A DNA stretch of 64,000 bases from Septoria linicola (lineage: Eukaryota > Ascomycota > Dothideomycetes > Mycosphaerellales > Mycosphaerellaceae), in the NCBI GenBank assembly GCA_024114885.1, contig CP099419.1, positions 3,596,001-3,660,000 of the forward strand. The letters run 5' to 3'. The position numbers were made by a program, and so were the translations under genes. Below, piece by piece: positions 1-10,701 of this stretch; within the stretch, counting starts at the first letter, position 1, and each line of letters opens with the position of its first letter. Under the pieces are notes generated by a model. That model was not told the DNA's origin. It made no database searches and saw only the letters and a program-made list of their open reading frames with translations.

Positions 1-1
1 G

Positions 2-634
2 GGTCTCCTTGGTCTTGCATTCAGCACGATCAACACTGTCAAGCCAACGCAACAGACCACATTCTTCGATACCGTGAAGAGCAGCTTGGCTAAGAAGCTT
101 TTCGCTGTCGACCTCAAGGCTGGTCGACCGGGCACCTACGACTTTGGCTACATTGACAGCTCAAAGTACACTGGAAGCATAGCTTACACTGCCGTCGATC
201 AATCGAACGGATTCTGGCAGTTCAACTCGGGCGGATTCTCAGTTGGCTCCGGCAACGCAACGAGCGGCAGCATCGGCAGCTCTATCATGGACACTGGTAC
301 TTCACTCCTCTACTTGCCATCCAACGTCGCCTCGTCCTACTACTCCAAGGTATCTGGTGCCAAGCTGGACAATTCTCAGGGAGGTTACACATTCCCTTGC
401 CGTAACACACTGCCAAACTTCAACGTTGCCATTGGCGGCAAGACATTTACCGTTCCTGGCTCTTACATCAAGTACGCTCCAATCGACAACTCCGGCACGA
501 CTTGCTTCGGTGGTATCCAGTCAAACACCGGTATTGGCTTCACTATCTTTGGTGATGTGTTCATGAAGGCAGTGTACGTTGTCTTTGACCAGACCACCTC
601 CTCTCCCCGACTCGGCATAGCCGCACAAAGCTAG
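2..634 (+). CDS. Secreted pepsin-type aspartic protease, C-terminal part (5' end outside window)
   Basis: Family A1 endopeptidase of the penicillopepsin/aspergillopepsin type, which cleaves proteins outside the cell at acidic pH. The reading frame is already open at base 2, starting GLLGLAFSTINTVKP, a stretch typical of the hinge between the two lobes. The second catalytic aspartate is in the DTGTSLLYLP motif encoded near position 290. Two cysteines further on (FPCR and TTCFGG) should form the C-lobe disulfide, and the protein ends with a typical RLGIAAQS. The signal peptide, propeptide and first catalytic Asp lie upstream of the window. No intron is seen in this part. It converges with the MFS gene, leaving 177 bases between the stop codons. 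Confidence 0.93.
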   Translation, partial: GLLGLAFSTINTVKPTQQTTFFDTVKSSLAKKLFAVDLKAGRPGTYDFGYIDSSKYTGSIAYTAVDQSNGFWQFNSGGFSVGSGNATSGSIGSSIMDTGTSLLYLPSNVASSYYSKVSGAKLDNSQGGYTFPCRNTLPNFNVAIGGKTFTVPGSYIKYAPIDNSGTTCFGGIQSNTGIGFTIFGDVFMKAVYVVFDQTTSSPRLGIAAQS

Positions 635-811
635 AGAGCCATATTTCGCGGGACTGTTACATTCAGCGACTAGCGGAGTACAGCACTTGGTTGCTTCATG
701 GCGAGCATTGTAAGCGTGGCGTTTCAAGGGAGAAGTGTATATACGGATCAAAAGGACTGGCTCCAGTGACCGCATAATATAAAACGATAGTTGACGTCAA
801 ATGCCGTATGC

Positions 812-2707
812 TCAGTACTTTATCACATTCCAGCCGTCTCTCAACAAGCTACGGCCGAAAAGACCCGCTCCGAGCACGACACTACAGCCTGCAAGGGCGA
901 CACCAGTCCACCAAGCACATTGAATGCCCCAATGTACGTCTTCCCTTGTCATACCTTGATTATTCACGTGAACCTCGACCGTGCCTGCTATCCCCAAAGC
1001 TATTGATATGGAAAAGTGAATCACTGTCGTGGCTAGTGGGGCGGCAAGACCCTCGTGCTCGGGCGACATCGATCGAGACAAGAGAAGCGTCCCTGATGCG
1101 AAGCTCAGTTCCATGCCTGTGCGGACATCAGTATCTGTGTCGAGACACACGCGAACGGACCACTCACCAAATGGTATTATCAGCATCGCGACGAACCTCT
1201 GTGCCCAATACATCTGCTCAGCTGGCTGTGTGGCGGTTATGAGCTGGCCTACGAAGAAAGCTATCATTGACGCAAACATGGTAAACGAGACCGGTGTATG
1301 CGTGAGCATGACTCCTGTAGCGCCAGCCGCGAGCAGCCCGCATACCATGATAGGCACGAACTGTGCAGACACGATCAAAGAGCTGAATTCTCGAGCCTCT
1401 TGCAGGAAGCGGAAAGAATAATAGATCCAGATGCCGAACGAGCTCCAGCCAAGCCAAAGAAGCAGCAAGGTGTATGCTGCCTCACCACACATTGCCTTCA
1501 CCGACAGGATTGGCGATGAGGCCCTGGTTTCGATCCAGAAGAATCCAGCGAGTGATAAGAGACCAATGATCAAGAGAAAGTAGACATGCGGTACTTGCCA
1601 GCCAAAAAGAGGACCATCGTTCCATGCCACATTGACTAAGATGAGTCCCAGCACACCAACAGTTGATCCCATGAGGTCCCAGCCCAAGGTCTCTGCTCGT
1701 TCAACAGTCTCATCGTTGTGAGCCAGCTCCTTCGGCACGACGACTATCACAAGAGCAGACAGAACCCAAGCCGCAATAGCATACGACCAGAAGGTCCAAG
1801 GCCACCACGCCACTTCTGCAAACATGCTGGCAGAAAGCGCACCAACAACAAGTCCCCAAGGCGCCATCACACCAAACAGCGAGAACACAACATTCTTCCT
1901 CTTTCCCGGTGAATACGCCTGTCCTAGCAAACCCAAAGCATTAGGCACCACGAGCGCAGCGCCCACCCCTTGGAATGCTCGACAAACATCGAAGAAGATC
2001 TGACTTCCAATGTACGCCGAGAACCCAGAAAATGCCGACCAAGATCCTAGAAAGAAGTATCCAAACGCGAGAACTTTCTTGTGTCCGAGTATATCTCCCA
2101 TGCGGCCGGTGATTAACGTGAATGTGCCGACAGTCAAACAGTAAGAGGCTGTGAACCAAGCCTGCTCTCCTGGTTTCGTGGCTACTATTTCCTGAGCGAT
2201 GAACTTCATAGGAGCTAGGGCCTGTCCTATGCCTGCCCAAGTCATGAATTGAGCCATGATGATTACTCCGACGAGGAGCACTTCGTGGTATCTGGACAGA
2301 TTCCGAGGGTCAGGATGCGATTCCCGATCTTCATCTGGACCTGGAGAACGTGATCTCGACGATGACGAAGATGTGCTGTCGTCATCTTCCCCATCATGGT
2401 CTTCGTCCTCCTTCTCTGATTCATAGTACAACTCCTGGTTCCCAGATTCCAGCCAGCTATCCGATCGCTCTCTTCCCTTGCTGTACGTCAGAGGAATGTC
2501 TGTGAAGCCGTCCAGAGTGCATCTAAGCGAATCGATCCTCGAATGTAAGGAGATATGTCGAGACTTGTAGACCATCGGCGGAGCAACATGATCGTTCTGA
2601 TCTGCTGTTCCGGCCCCAAATGCTGAGCAGTCGTGGAAGATGATAGGATGTGTGCTGTCGTCGCTATTGCGTGGAGACATCCTGGCCGTGTTCGAGTGAG
2701 ACCGCAT
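812..2707 (-). CDS. MFS drug:H+ antiporter-2 type transporter (14-TM class)
   Basis: Major facilitator of the DHA2 type, plasma-membrane proton-coupled exporter or low-affinity permease; the closest remembered relatives are fungal ATR1/AMF1-like proteins. Two exons, 2707-1168 and 1116-812, give 614 residues. The intron (1117-1167, GTGAGT...ACAG with a CTGAT branch) is 51 bases and has no stop, so a naive ORF runs through it. Removing it restores a continuous FGMELSFASG segment. A roughly 150-residue hydrophilic Ser/Asp/Glu-rich N-terminus precedes the membrane part. The MFS signature between helices 2 and 3 is GRMGDILGHKK, and motif C-like glycines occur in the fifth helix region. The frame extends 6 codons upstream of this ATG, but only to a GTG. 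Substrate cannot be deduced. Confidence 0.88.
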   Translation of the reverse strand: MRSHSNTARMSPRNSDDSTHPIIFHDCSAFGAGTADQNDHVAPPMVYKSRHISLHSRIDSLRCTLDGFTDIPLTYSKGRERSDSWLESGNQELYYESEKEDEDHDGEDDDSTSSSSSRSRSPGPDEDRESHPDPRNLSRYHEVLLVGVIIMAQFMTWAGIGQALAPMKFIAQEIVATKPGEQAWFTASYCLTVGTFTLITGRMGDILGHKKVLAFGYFFLGSWSAFSGFSAYIGSQIFFDVCRAFQGVGAALVVPNALGLLGQAYSPGKRKNVVFSLFGVMAPWGLVVGALSASMFAEVAWWPWTFWSYAIAAWVLSALVIVVVPKELAHNDETVERAETLGWDLMGSTVGVLGLILVNVAWNDGPLFGWQVPHVYFLLIIGLLSLAGFFWIETRASSPILSVKAMCGEAAYTLLLLWLGWSSFGIWIYYSFRFLQEAREFSSLIVSAQFVPIMVCGLLAAGATGVMLTHTPVSFTMFASMIAFFVGQLITATQPAEQMYWAQRFVAMLIIPFGEWSVRVCLDTDTDVRTGMELSFASGTLLLSRSMSPEHEGLAAPLATTVIHFSISIALGIAGTVEVHVNNQGMTREDVHWGIQCAWWTGVALAGCSVVLGAGLFGRSLLRDGWNVIKY

Positions 2708-3535
2708 GTTAGCTGAGAGGTCCACTGGACCCGAGTCTCAAAGGCGGTCGGTGGTGGCGCACTGCTGAATTTGGCTGGAGGCGGTGTTTACTATAGCGCT
2801 GTATTCTGTTGCAGCCCGCGACGGCCGTTGGCACCGGGGCCGTTGCGGCGATGCATGATCTGCATTGGTATCAACGCTGATTCTGAGGTACGATGGACGA
2901 TATCGACAGATGTCTCGGTCTTCGCGTACTCATTGCAGCGCCATAAGGCCACTACGTTGCTATTGTACGCTGGCAATCCAAGCCCGATGGTACTGCTCAT
3001 ATTCATCCTCTTCAGGTGTCTCGGCTGACAACGTCTTTCAGATGAGCCGTCAACGGTCAAACGGCAGCGCGGTCCATAACACCAATGTATGGGTACTCTT
3101 TCAGCTTGGACTTCTGAGCTTGGGGCCAAACCAGAGGAAGAGCACCAGCTGACCAAGACATTATATACGAGACGTCAGCAGTAGCGTCAAACGTGATGCT
3201 GGGAGATGTGTTCTGATAGGTGTAATAGCAAGAACTGTGTATCGCGTTACTAACTAATGAGGCGACCGCGATGCGACCGCCATCCAACTGTGTATTACTA
3301 ATTAACGGGAAAGGGTGGGTTGTAGGCTTTTCTCATGTCTTCAATGCAGCAGTGGTATCATCATTCCAGAAAAGTCCAGAACAAAACAAAACCAATGGGG
3401 TATCTCTCCGCAATCGCCAACGCCAAACGGCAGTCGTGACCATATTCCGGGCTTGGGTATCATAGTCCACAGCAGTGATCAAGTCGGCTGTTTCGACAAG
3501 AGCTTACATGTGGACGTGAGCGTCATAGGCTTCGT
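2708..3535. other. Intergenic, upstream of the MFS gene
   Basis: 828 bases between the start of the MFS gene and the stop of the HAM1-like gene, both on the minus strand. It should hold the MFS promoter and the HAM1-like 3' UTR. The short ORFs here lack any family resemblance, and I see no RNA gene or repeat. Confidence 0.6.
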
Positions 3536-6500
3536 CTAGATCTGGCGGGTTGGCTGGAACGCGCCATCGACCTGGGTGCTGAAAGATGGGTCTTGGTAAG
3601 GAGCGTTGCCACCGACCTGGCGTCCTTGACCGGCAATGCCGCTGCCGCTGCCGTATGGTGTTCCTTGGGCGACTGGGAGGTCGGCGGCAGAGCGAGCAGT
3701 GCTCTGGTTGAGTCCGCCGGCTGAAGCACCAACGCCAGGGCCACCTGCAGCACTGCGCTCGGAAGAATCCTTGAGCACTGCGGGGGTTGCGCTGTGAGGC
3801 TTGCGGGTCACCTTCTGGGCTGCTGGCAAGTTCTTGGTCTCACTAGCAGATCCGATGCTGAAGATCGGGCTCTCCCACCTGTCACCCTTGCCAGCAAGCT
3901 CCTGGTACTCGGTTGCCTTAGTGGAGATGCCACCCGGCAGAGAGATGTTCTTGAAGATGGAGTCATTCTGGGTGACAGCCACGTTGACGTTGGTGTCCTT
4001 GGCACGCTCCTTTGCGGCCTCCTTCTTCTGCTGACCCTTCTGCATCTGCTTCTGGAAGGCGTTGAAGTACTTCTGGTAGATGTTCTGGATGTTCTCTGGG
4101 TCAGGGTTGTTCTTGGCCTCTTCGGTGACACGGTCGACCTCTTGCTTAACCTGATAGAGGAAGGCATCGAGTTGCTGCACACTATCGCGAACCTGCTTCT
4201 CGACGACCTTCTGGATGACAGGGCGCAAGACCTTGAGGAGGACTGGCTTGAATAGGCTGAAGAGCAGCTTGTGGTTGGACTGCTTGACCTTGATGTTCAC
4301 ATTCTTCACATCAACGCTGATGGTGTTGATCTTGAAGAAGTGGCTGCGGTCCTTCTTGTCAGCGGTCTCCATAGCGACCTTGAAGCTGAGACCAGTGCCA
4401 CCGAGGAAGATGTCCAACAGACCCTTGTCGGTGATGCTTGGGAACCCCTGCTTCTTCTTGACGTAGTATGCGACGTCACGCAGATCCATCTGGATACCAG
4501 ACACTGCGAGCATGACCTTATTCTTGTTCTTGGACTGGAAACCCTTGCGGCCCCAACGCCAGTAGTTGTCGGAGCCGAATTCGAACATGTTCGGTGCAAG
4601 GTTGTCACCCTCAAGAACAAGGTTCTCGACAATAGCATCGATCTGTGGGTCGGAGACTTCGATACGTGGGATTGGCACGTAGCGAATGTTCTCAAAGAAG
4701 CCCGGGATGATGACCTCGGTGAGATCCTTGATCAAGTGTGGCTTGAACTCTGGCTTGCCATCAGAATCGTTGCCCAAGTCCTTGAACAGCTTGTCCATAG
4801 CATCGGCAAACTCCTTGTTCTGTCTATCCTCCTCGAACTGGGTAGCCAAGAACTTGACTTCGTCGACGATGCGGTCGGTGTGGTTGCGGTAGCGGTCGCG
4901 GAGCAGGAAGTTTCCGTGGTCTGAGGAACTGTTAGCTTGATACCAATGACAATTTCGTGCATGTGACATACCGTAAAGCTTGTTCCACTCCTCGTTGGAC
5001 TCGTCCTGGAGGACGTAGCCTTGCTCCTGCAGGCAGCGGCGAATGAATCTGTTCAGGCCACGGAAGAAGCTCTTGAGTTCTGGGTCGCGGTCGGCGTCTC
5101 TGTAGATCTGGTTGATCGAGTCGAAGAGGTCGTCGAATGAGGTGCTGTTGGCAAAACGCTCCAAGAGAGTCTTGATACTTGTCAGCATTGACTGACGTTG
5201 TTGAGTGAAATCTAGAGTTACGCACCCTGAGGTCAGCTTCCGCGGAGTTGAGGGTATCCTGGTTATGGGCACCTTTCACGGCTCCTTGAGATTGAGCCGC
5301 CACATCCTTAGTGTGGCCAGTGTATTCCTCGGCCAAGCGGAGGAGAGTGTCAATCGCCTGTTGGTCTGCACAATGTGTTAGTAACGTGACTGTGGTCAGT
5401 TTATAGGAAGACCGTGGACACGAGGTGGGGTATGTTAAGAGCCATGCCGCCTGAGCTGTAGAGCGGATCACGTAACATGGCCTTTTGGAGTTAGTGTCCA
5501 CGGTCCAAGGAAGAATACTTACAGTCCTGGTGGCCCTGAATCTCGACGATCATCTTCTTGAGGCGGTAGACGGTCTGCTCACGACGCTCCTTTGGAACCT
5601 TCTTCTGGAAGTACTCCTTGGTCTGCTGGCGGTATTCGCGGACCTTCTGCTTGTCATTCTCGTCCATCTGGTCCCAAGTCTTTTGCTTGGTGCGCTCGGC
5701 AGCGGCCTGAGCACCTTGCCTAGGGTCAACGCTGGTCGAGCCTCCGGTCTGCTGCTCGCGACGAGCACGCTCAGCAGCATCGGCAGGGTCGCGAGACCCG
5801 GATGGGTGTGCAGCCTGAGTGGCATCACCTGCAACTTCCTTGGCGTGCTCCTTGGCGTCCTGCTTGCCAACAGGGACATTTGACTTGATCTGGTTGCGGA
5901 TGTTGTCCTTGGAGAGATCTGGGGCCTCGTGCCAGGTGTTGTCCTCAGCAGGCTTATCAATTTGTGCCAGGCGCTCTTCATCTGGGTTGATGGCAGACGC
6001 AGCGTTCTGGGCAGCATCGCCAGCGATATCGCGGAAGAGGGTGACAGAGTCGCTCACTGAGATGATAGTCAGCTAGTGGAGGGCGTTCAGCGGTAGTGGG
6101 CGCAACGTACAGAGCTTGCGGAACTGGCCGTTGGTGATGATGAGCTGGCCGAGAGTGCGCAGACCCTCGACAGCCTGCTGACCGTGCTGCTGTGCGGTCT
6201 CCTTGTCAATAGGAGCGCCTGGCGTCTTTGCATCGCCAGCACCAATACCCTGTGTCTGCCAAATGAAGTCCTGAATGAGGTTGCCCTCGTTCTTGGTCAA
6301 CAGCAGGATCTTGGCCTTCTCAATGGCAGCACGGAGGTCAGTGACCAACTTCTGTCCATCTTGTGAGAGCTTTGTTGGTGGCGTTTGCATAGGTCCCCAC
6401 CCGAGGGCGGTGTTCAACGCAACATCGATTTGCTTGTTGGAAGGTGCCTTGCCCTTGGCGAAAGCTGCAATGATAGGTTAGCAGTGCTCGAGATGTGGCA

Positions 6501-6620
6501 AACGTGCGCCAGAAACGATCTTTGCTCACCTGAGTAGATTCCGTAGAGCTGGAGTTTGGCATTGATGTCCTTCTCCTTCACCTTGTTGTCGGTTGGCACG
6601 TTAACCGCTTTTGAAGACAT
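3536..6620 (-). CDS. HAM1-like (DUF4449) conserved fungal protein
   Basis: A large fungus-specific protein that I match from memory to the family whose halves Pfam calls HAM1_N and HAM1_C (formerly DUF4449); a BPI/SMP-like lipid-binding fold has been suggested, but the role is uncertain. Six exons: 6620-6530, 6464-6111, 6056-5523, 5365-5226, 5170-4972 and 4920-3536. All junctions are GT-AG and keep frame, giving 900 residues. Exon 1 encodes MSSKAVNVPTDNKV. The middle has a long charged, Gln/Lys-rich helical stretch (about residues 190-330). The C-terminal half carries PRIEVSDPQID and WRWGRKGFQSKNK segments. The last 120 residues are Gly/Ser-rich and probably disordered. The last intron (4921-4971, 51 bases) lacks an in-frame stop. 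No signal peptide or membrane segment is evident. Confidence 0.85.
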
Positions 6621-7891
6621 TCTGGCGGCTTTTTTGGAGCTGACTACTGAGTGAGCTTTAGAAGCTGGAACTGACGCGTGTGAGAGCGCAGTCGTTGAGC
6701 TCTGGGATTTGAGCTCAGATGGTAGGTTGAGGTGTCGTGAAGCTTCTTCGTGAGCCGTGTCTGCTGATGGAGACTCAGATGCAGACGCAGATGCTGTTTT
6801 CTCGTTGACTGAAGTAGAACGTGTCTTTCTGCAACACGAACACTGACACTATCTGCAGCAGGCCGCTATCCTGACTGGTGTAATGCGAAATACAATGCGC
6901 GACTGGGGGTATCTCTGGGTATTATGCTGCGCGCGCGGTTGCAAGAAGATTTCAATATGGTTCAATGGTTTGTTTGGGAGAAAAGACGAAGGCGGGAGAG
7001 GAGCGAAAGACAAAGAGTAAGGACACGGACGCGCACTGTCCACGAACAAACTAATGATGACGACAGACAGAAAAGCTACGCGAACACGGTTGTCTCCTCT
7101 TCCCAATGCAAAGTGAACCCGTCACATGTGCGCACCCGTCGATGGTGCCGCTGCCCTGTTTTCCTAGCATGCAAAGACGCTCGAATTGACATGCCTTGCA
7201 GAGAAACGTAGCGTACACATGACGTAGCTTGCGAGCCGCATCATGATCATGGCAGATCGCAATACCCTTGTGTCTTTGTCTATCTGACAGCTTCTCTCTT
7301 CACATACATCTCACTGCCGTGCGTTTGAGGTGGCCTGCAGCGATGAATGCTTGACCGTGCTTCGGGAAGCTGTGCTCAATAGTCCTGCTGGGGCAACGGG
7401 CATGTTCCCTCGACAACACTGACGATCTCCACGAAATTGGTAGTTAAGGTTCAGCACGGACAGCTTGAGCCAGGGGGAGCCACAAGCACGATGTGGCTTG
7501 CTATTTCGATCGGTTCTGGCTTCTTTTTATCATCAGTGGCGCGTACCGACACATCGAGACACGTAGCTGTTCGAATTTTGCCGCGGGCTTCATTACTAGT
7601 CTCTCACCGCATCATTGCTCGGGTAGTAGCAAGCAAAATTCGACGCGGTAATCTGTCTGTCGCGGTTCGTCGCGCAAGGTGCTTGACAAAAAGTGCCGGA
7701 AAGTCTCAAGTCGTTCTCCCCGCGTGGTCGTCGGGTCTGTACAAGGAGACATCGATAAGCCACAGCATTGAAACCCAGCAGCGATCCTGCAGTAAATTAG
7801 CACGATCACAAGCGCCCAATCATGGCGACTTCACGACACGTCTGCGTTTGCGCGTAACACGTGTGAAAACCATTACGGCGTCTAGCTATGA
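6621..7891. other. Intergenic, promoter region of the HAM1-like gene and 3' flank of POT1-like gene
   Basis: 1,271 bases with no supported gene. The part next to the HAM1-like start is rich in GA/TC runs, consistent with a long 5' UTR. A 219-codon plus-strand ORF at 7437-8096 overlaps the POT1-like 3' end and has no recognisable features. Confidence 0.5.
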
Positions 7892-9727
7892 CTATTTGAT
7901 CGTGGTGCCAAACATGCTGTACATCCGCTGGAAGCCCTTGCGAGCGGTGTGCCTGGCTGGGTCGTCCTCGTCCAGCTCAATCCCGTATTCTTCAATGCAG
8001 CACTGGAAAGGCTTGTTACTCAGGGCAAGGCCCTGGCCTACCTCCTGTCTTTCTAAGAGATTGCCCCATAGGATGAATAGCTTCTCTCGCAATTGACCTA
8101 GCAAATTAGGCCTATGCCGTAGGTCATCAGGATCAGGCAAGTCGCCTAGAAGGAAGCTCGCATCAATGTTCTGCAGATGCACCCACAATTGGTGCTCCTC
8201 AGGCGACCTGCCGACGCTGTCAGCCTCTTCCAACAGTAAGGAGAATGCCCACTCGTACTTCGGCGAGCCTTCCAAGGGCCATGCATCGGGGTCGAGTGAG
8301 TGCCCTTCCGCAGCCACAGGTATGGCAAAATCTTCAAGTGCTTTTGGGTAACAATCAACGACGCGTACCTTTGCCCGGTACCTTGCGTTGATGAAAGGTA
8401 GGGCATAGCGCGAGCCATTCGGGGCTTCATTGATGTGGCGTGAATCTCCTGGATCCAGGATATCTCTGACTTTCATGACTTGCGCGCCCTCTTGATGATT
8501 ACACCGCACATGCGGATTCATAGTGTCTGCAGCCTCGGCTTTTGCTGCTTTCCGCTTCTTCTTGTCTTTGTGTTTTGCGGTTTTGGTCTGGCCTTGACGG
8601 GCCTGCTCCTCTCGTTGAAGCTTGGCATCTCGAATTGCCCAGTACTTCTCCTTTCTCTTAATCATGATCTGGACTTCCGGACTGGAAAGATCTTTCATCT
8701 TGTGTATCTTAATCTTGTCCTGGTCTTGATAGTCTGGCCACATGTCACCCTCCATATAAGCACCCGCAGAGTTGATCCTCCGCTTGACGTTGCGTAGCAG
8801 GACAACATCTCCCTCGCGCAGATTGCTGTTAGCGAATGCAGCGTGTGGGTGTTTGACATTGATCTTCATGACAAGTTGACCAAATGGGCCGGGCCAGCTC
8901 TTCCTAGAAGTGTCGCTGTAGCCATATGCATCCCCATCTCGCTCAATGGACATCTCGTCCTCGGGTGCCGGATAGCAGCGCATCGCTTCGTTTGCCGTGT
9001 AGTCCGTGAGGTACAGATCGCATCCATACTGCGCCGGATAGCATTTGACCACGAAGCCGACGAGGTCTGCAAAGTCCCAAGTGGTAAGATCTTCGATGGA
9101 CTTGTACTTCTTACCGAGACTGCCAACGTTCCCGGTGAAACCACCAGATGTCCTCATCCGCTTGAGTGGAGGGACATCGATGGCATCGTCTTCAGGCAGG
9201 GCACGAGCTCCTGGTTTAGTATGCACTTGTGGCACTCTAGTCTTCATGTCATCTTTCATGCGGATGATGTATTGCTGCTCCAGAAGATTGAAACTTGCAA
9301 CGTCTCTTGGAGTGCCCAGCCCCTTGATCGGATTATTGGCAAACGCGTAGGCAAAGCTGGAGTCTGGAATAGACTCCCCTGGGAACACGATACAAGCAGT
9401 CGACCAGTTCGTCATCAACACACTCTGGTGCTCGTAATTCATAATCTTCACATTGCGAAACAGCACAACGTCTCCGACTTTCTCGACTTTAGGCAAACTT
9501 TCAGCATCGTCTCTGAATGATCGACATGTTATACCCTGGGCACCCGAGATTGCCATAGACAGCCGATAGTCCAGCAGCTTGAATGTAATGAGATGCTGAC
9601 CGGACTTTGTGATCATTGAGCTCATGAGGTCTACTACCATTCCGATGACATTGACGAATGTGTTGGTGGGTTTCTTGGACGCGGTGGAAAGATCGTCAAA
9701 GCCCTCGGGCGGTATAGCAATCGACAT
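7892..9727 (-). CDS. POT1: POT1-like telomeric single-strand DNA-binding protein
   Basis: Shelterin-type protein that binds the 3' telomeric overhang and controls telomerase access in the nucleus. Single exon, 611 residues from the ATG at 9727 (A at -3); the frame continues upstream only to a TTG. Residues about 15-135 form the first OB fold (FVNVIGMVVDLMSSM then ITFKLLDYRL, and later DVVLFRNVKI), matching the Telo_bind domain. A second OB fold at about 210-350 has DLVGFVVKCYPAQYGCDLYL and REGDVVLLRNVKRR. A lysine-rich stretch around residue 400 (KHKDKKKRKAAK) is a likely nuclear localisation signal. The C-terminal 180 residues are less familiar and may bind a TPP1-like partner. It shares a divergent promoter with the importin-alpha gene. 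Confidence 0.8.
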   Translation of the reverse strand: MSIAIPPEGFDDLSTASKKPTNTFVNVIGMVVDLMSSMITKSGQHLITFKLLDYRLSMAISGAQGITCRSFRDDAESLPKVEKVGDVVLFRNVKIMNYEHQSVLMTNWSTACIVFPGESIPDSSFAYAFANNPIKGLGTPRDVASFNLLEQQYIIRMKDDMKTRVPQVHTKPGARALPEDDAIDVPPLKRMRTSGGFTGNVGSLGKKYKSIEDLTTWDFADLVGFVVKCYPAQYGCDLYLTDYTANEAMRCYPAPEDEMSIERDGDAYGYSDTSRKSWPGPFGQLVMKINVKHPHAAFANSNLREGDVVLLRNVKRRINSAGAYMEGDMWPDYQDQDKIKIHKMKDLSSPEVQIMIKRKEKYWAIRDAKLQREEQARQGQTKTAKHKDKKKRKAAKAEAADTMNPHVRCNHQEGAQVMKVRDILDPGDSRHINEAPNGSRYALPFINARYRAKVRVVDCYPKALEDFAIPVAAEGHSLDPDAWPLEGSPKYEWAFSLLLEEADSVGRSPEEHQLWVHLQNIDASFLLGDLPDPDDLRHRPNLLGQLREKLFILWGNLLERQEVGQGLALSNKPFQCCIEEYGIELDEDDPARHTARKGFQRMYSMFGTTIK

Positions 9728-10701
9728 TTTGGGGAAAAGTTCTGCGTTGGAGGAGGAGAATAGATAGATATATGCCTGGTCTGGTTGTCGAGAGTCTTGC
9801 GGGCTGCACCTGAGAAGCTCCTTCAAGGACAGTTGTGCTGATGACTGTGGTGTTGCTTACGCTCTCATAGAGCACCTTGCCTATGCTTGCAAGACCAGTG
9901 CTGCCAACGCAAACAATGCAGTGACATGTCCTGCGAGGCAGTCGAGGTTACAAGCCGTTTCCGCTGACTTTGCGGATTCCAGTGTCACTTCAAAGTAGAA
10001 GTACGATTGTAGCTCTTGTGTTATTGCATTGGTACTGACTGCACTTCTCTGGCTTGTGTGACGGATGGAATCTCGGAACAGGGCGCTACCAGCTTCGCAT
10101 TGACCGTTGTGTGTTGAGACTCCCGTGTCGTTAGGTAGTCGTTAGGTCGCGTGAGGCAGACGCGCCTGCGTGGAGAATGGCTCAAACGTTATTCTTTGTT
10201 GCATGTGAAAGTAGTGGTAGCAGCGAGGCAATCAAAGAGCAAGTCACGAAAACCTCACCGCCATTAGTTCTAGCCAGCGGCTGCATCTGCAGGCACAACT
10301 CACTTGCTGTGCTTGCCTACATTCACAGACTGGACGCCCCAGTGAAGGAACAGACAATCTGCTATAGATATTTCACCAGCTTCCTCGAAAATCCACGATC
10401 AGTTCTTCCTGACCCAAAAATCCCGCGACTTCTCGGCGGTCAAAACGGATTGCTGCAAGCGAGAAGCGGGACTAGTTAGTTGACTGCTGTGTTTTTAGAG
10501 AGAAGTCGACTGCTTTCGGCGTCACACATACACACAACTTATTCACATCTGCGTCTTTTGTCGTTCTGCTCGAACGAGGTCTGCAAGTCGACTTGCTACA
10601 GCTCGAACAACTCAGTTTGGACTGCGACAAAATCGGACCAGCAAAACTCGACCTGCTATTGCCCCTCTATCAACAACTGCTCCACCACAGAAGCAGCAAA
10701 G
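9728..10701. promoter_or_regulatory. Divergent promoter region between POT1-like and importin-alpha genes
   Basis: 974 bases separate the two start codons. The 200 bases before the importin-alpha ATG are AC/CT-rich (repeated CTCGAAC/CAACTG-like words), as expected of a leader. I see no TATA box convincing enough to mark and no other gene. Confidence 0.5.

Noticed and set aside
2..2707. Secreted protease next to an MFS exporter as part of a secondary-metabolite cluster
   Set aside because: No polyketide synthase, peptide synthetase, terpene cyclase or P450 in the neighbourhood; the other genes are housekeeping.
4271..4924. 217-codon plus-strand ORF opposite the HAM1-like gene
   Set aside because: It mirrors the conserved last exon and crosses its splice site; no family resemblance.
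7437..8096. 219-codon plus-strand ORF
   Set aside because: It overlaps the 3' end of the POT1-like gene on the other strand and shows no conserved features.
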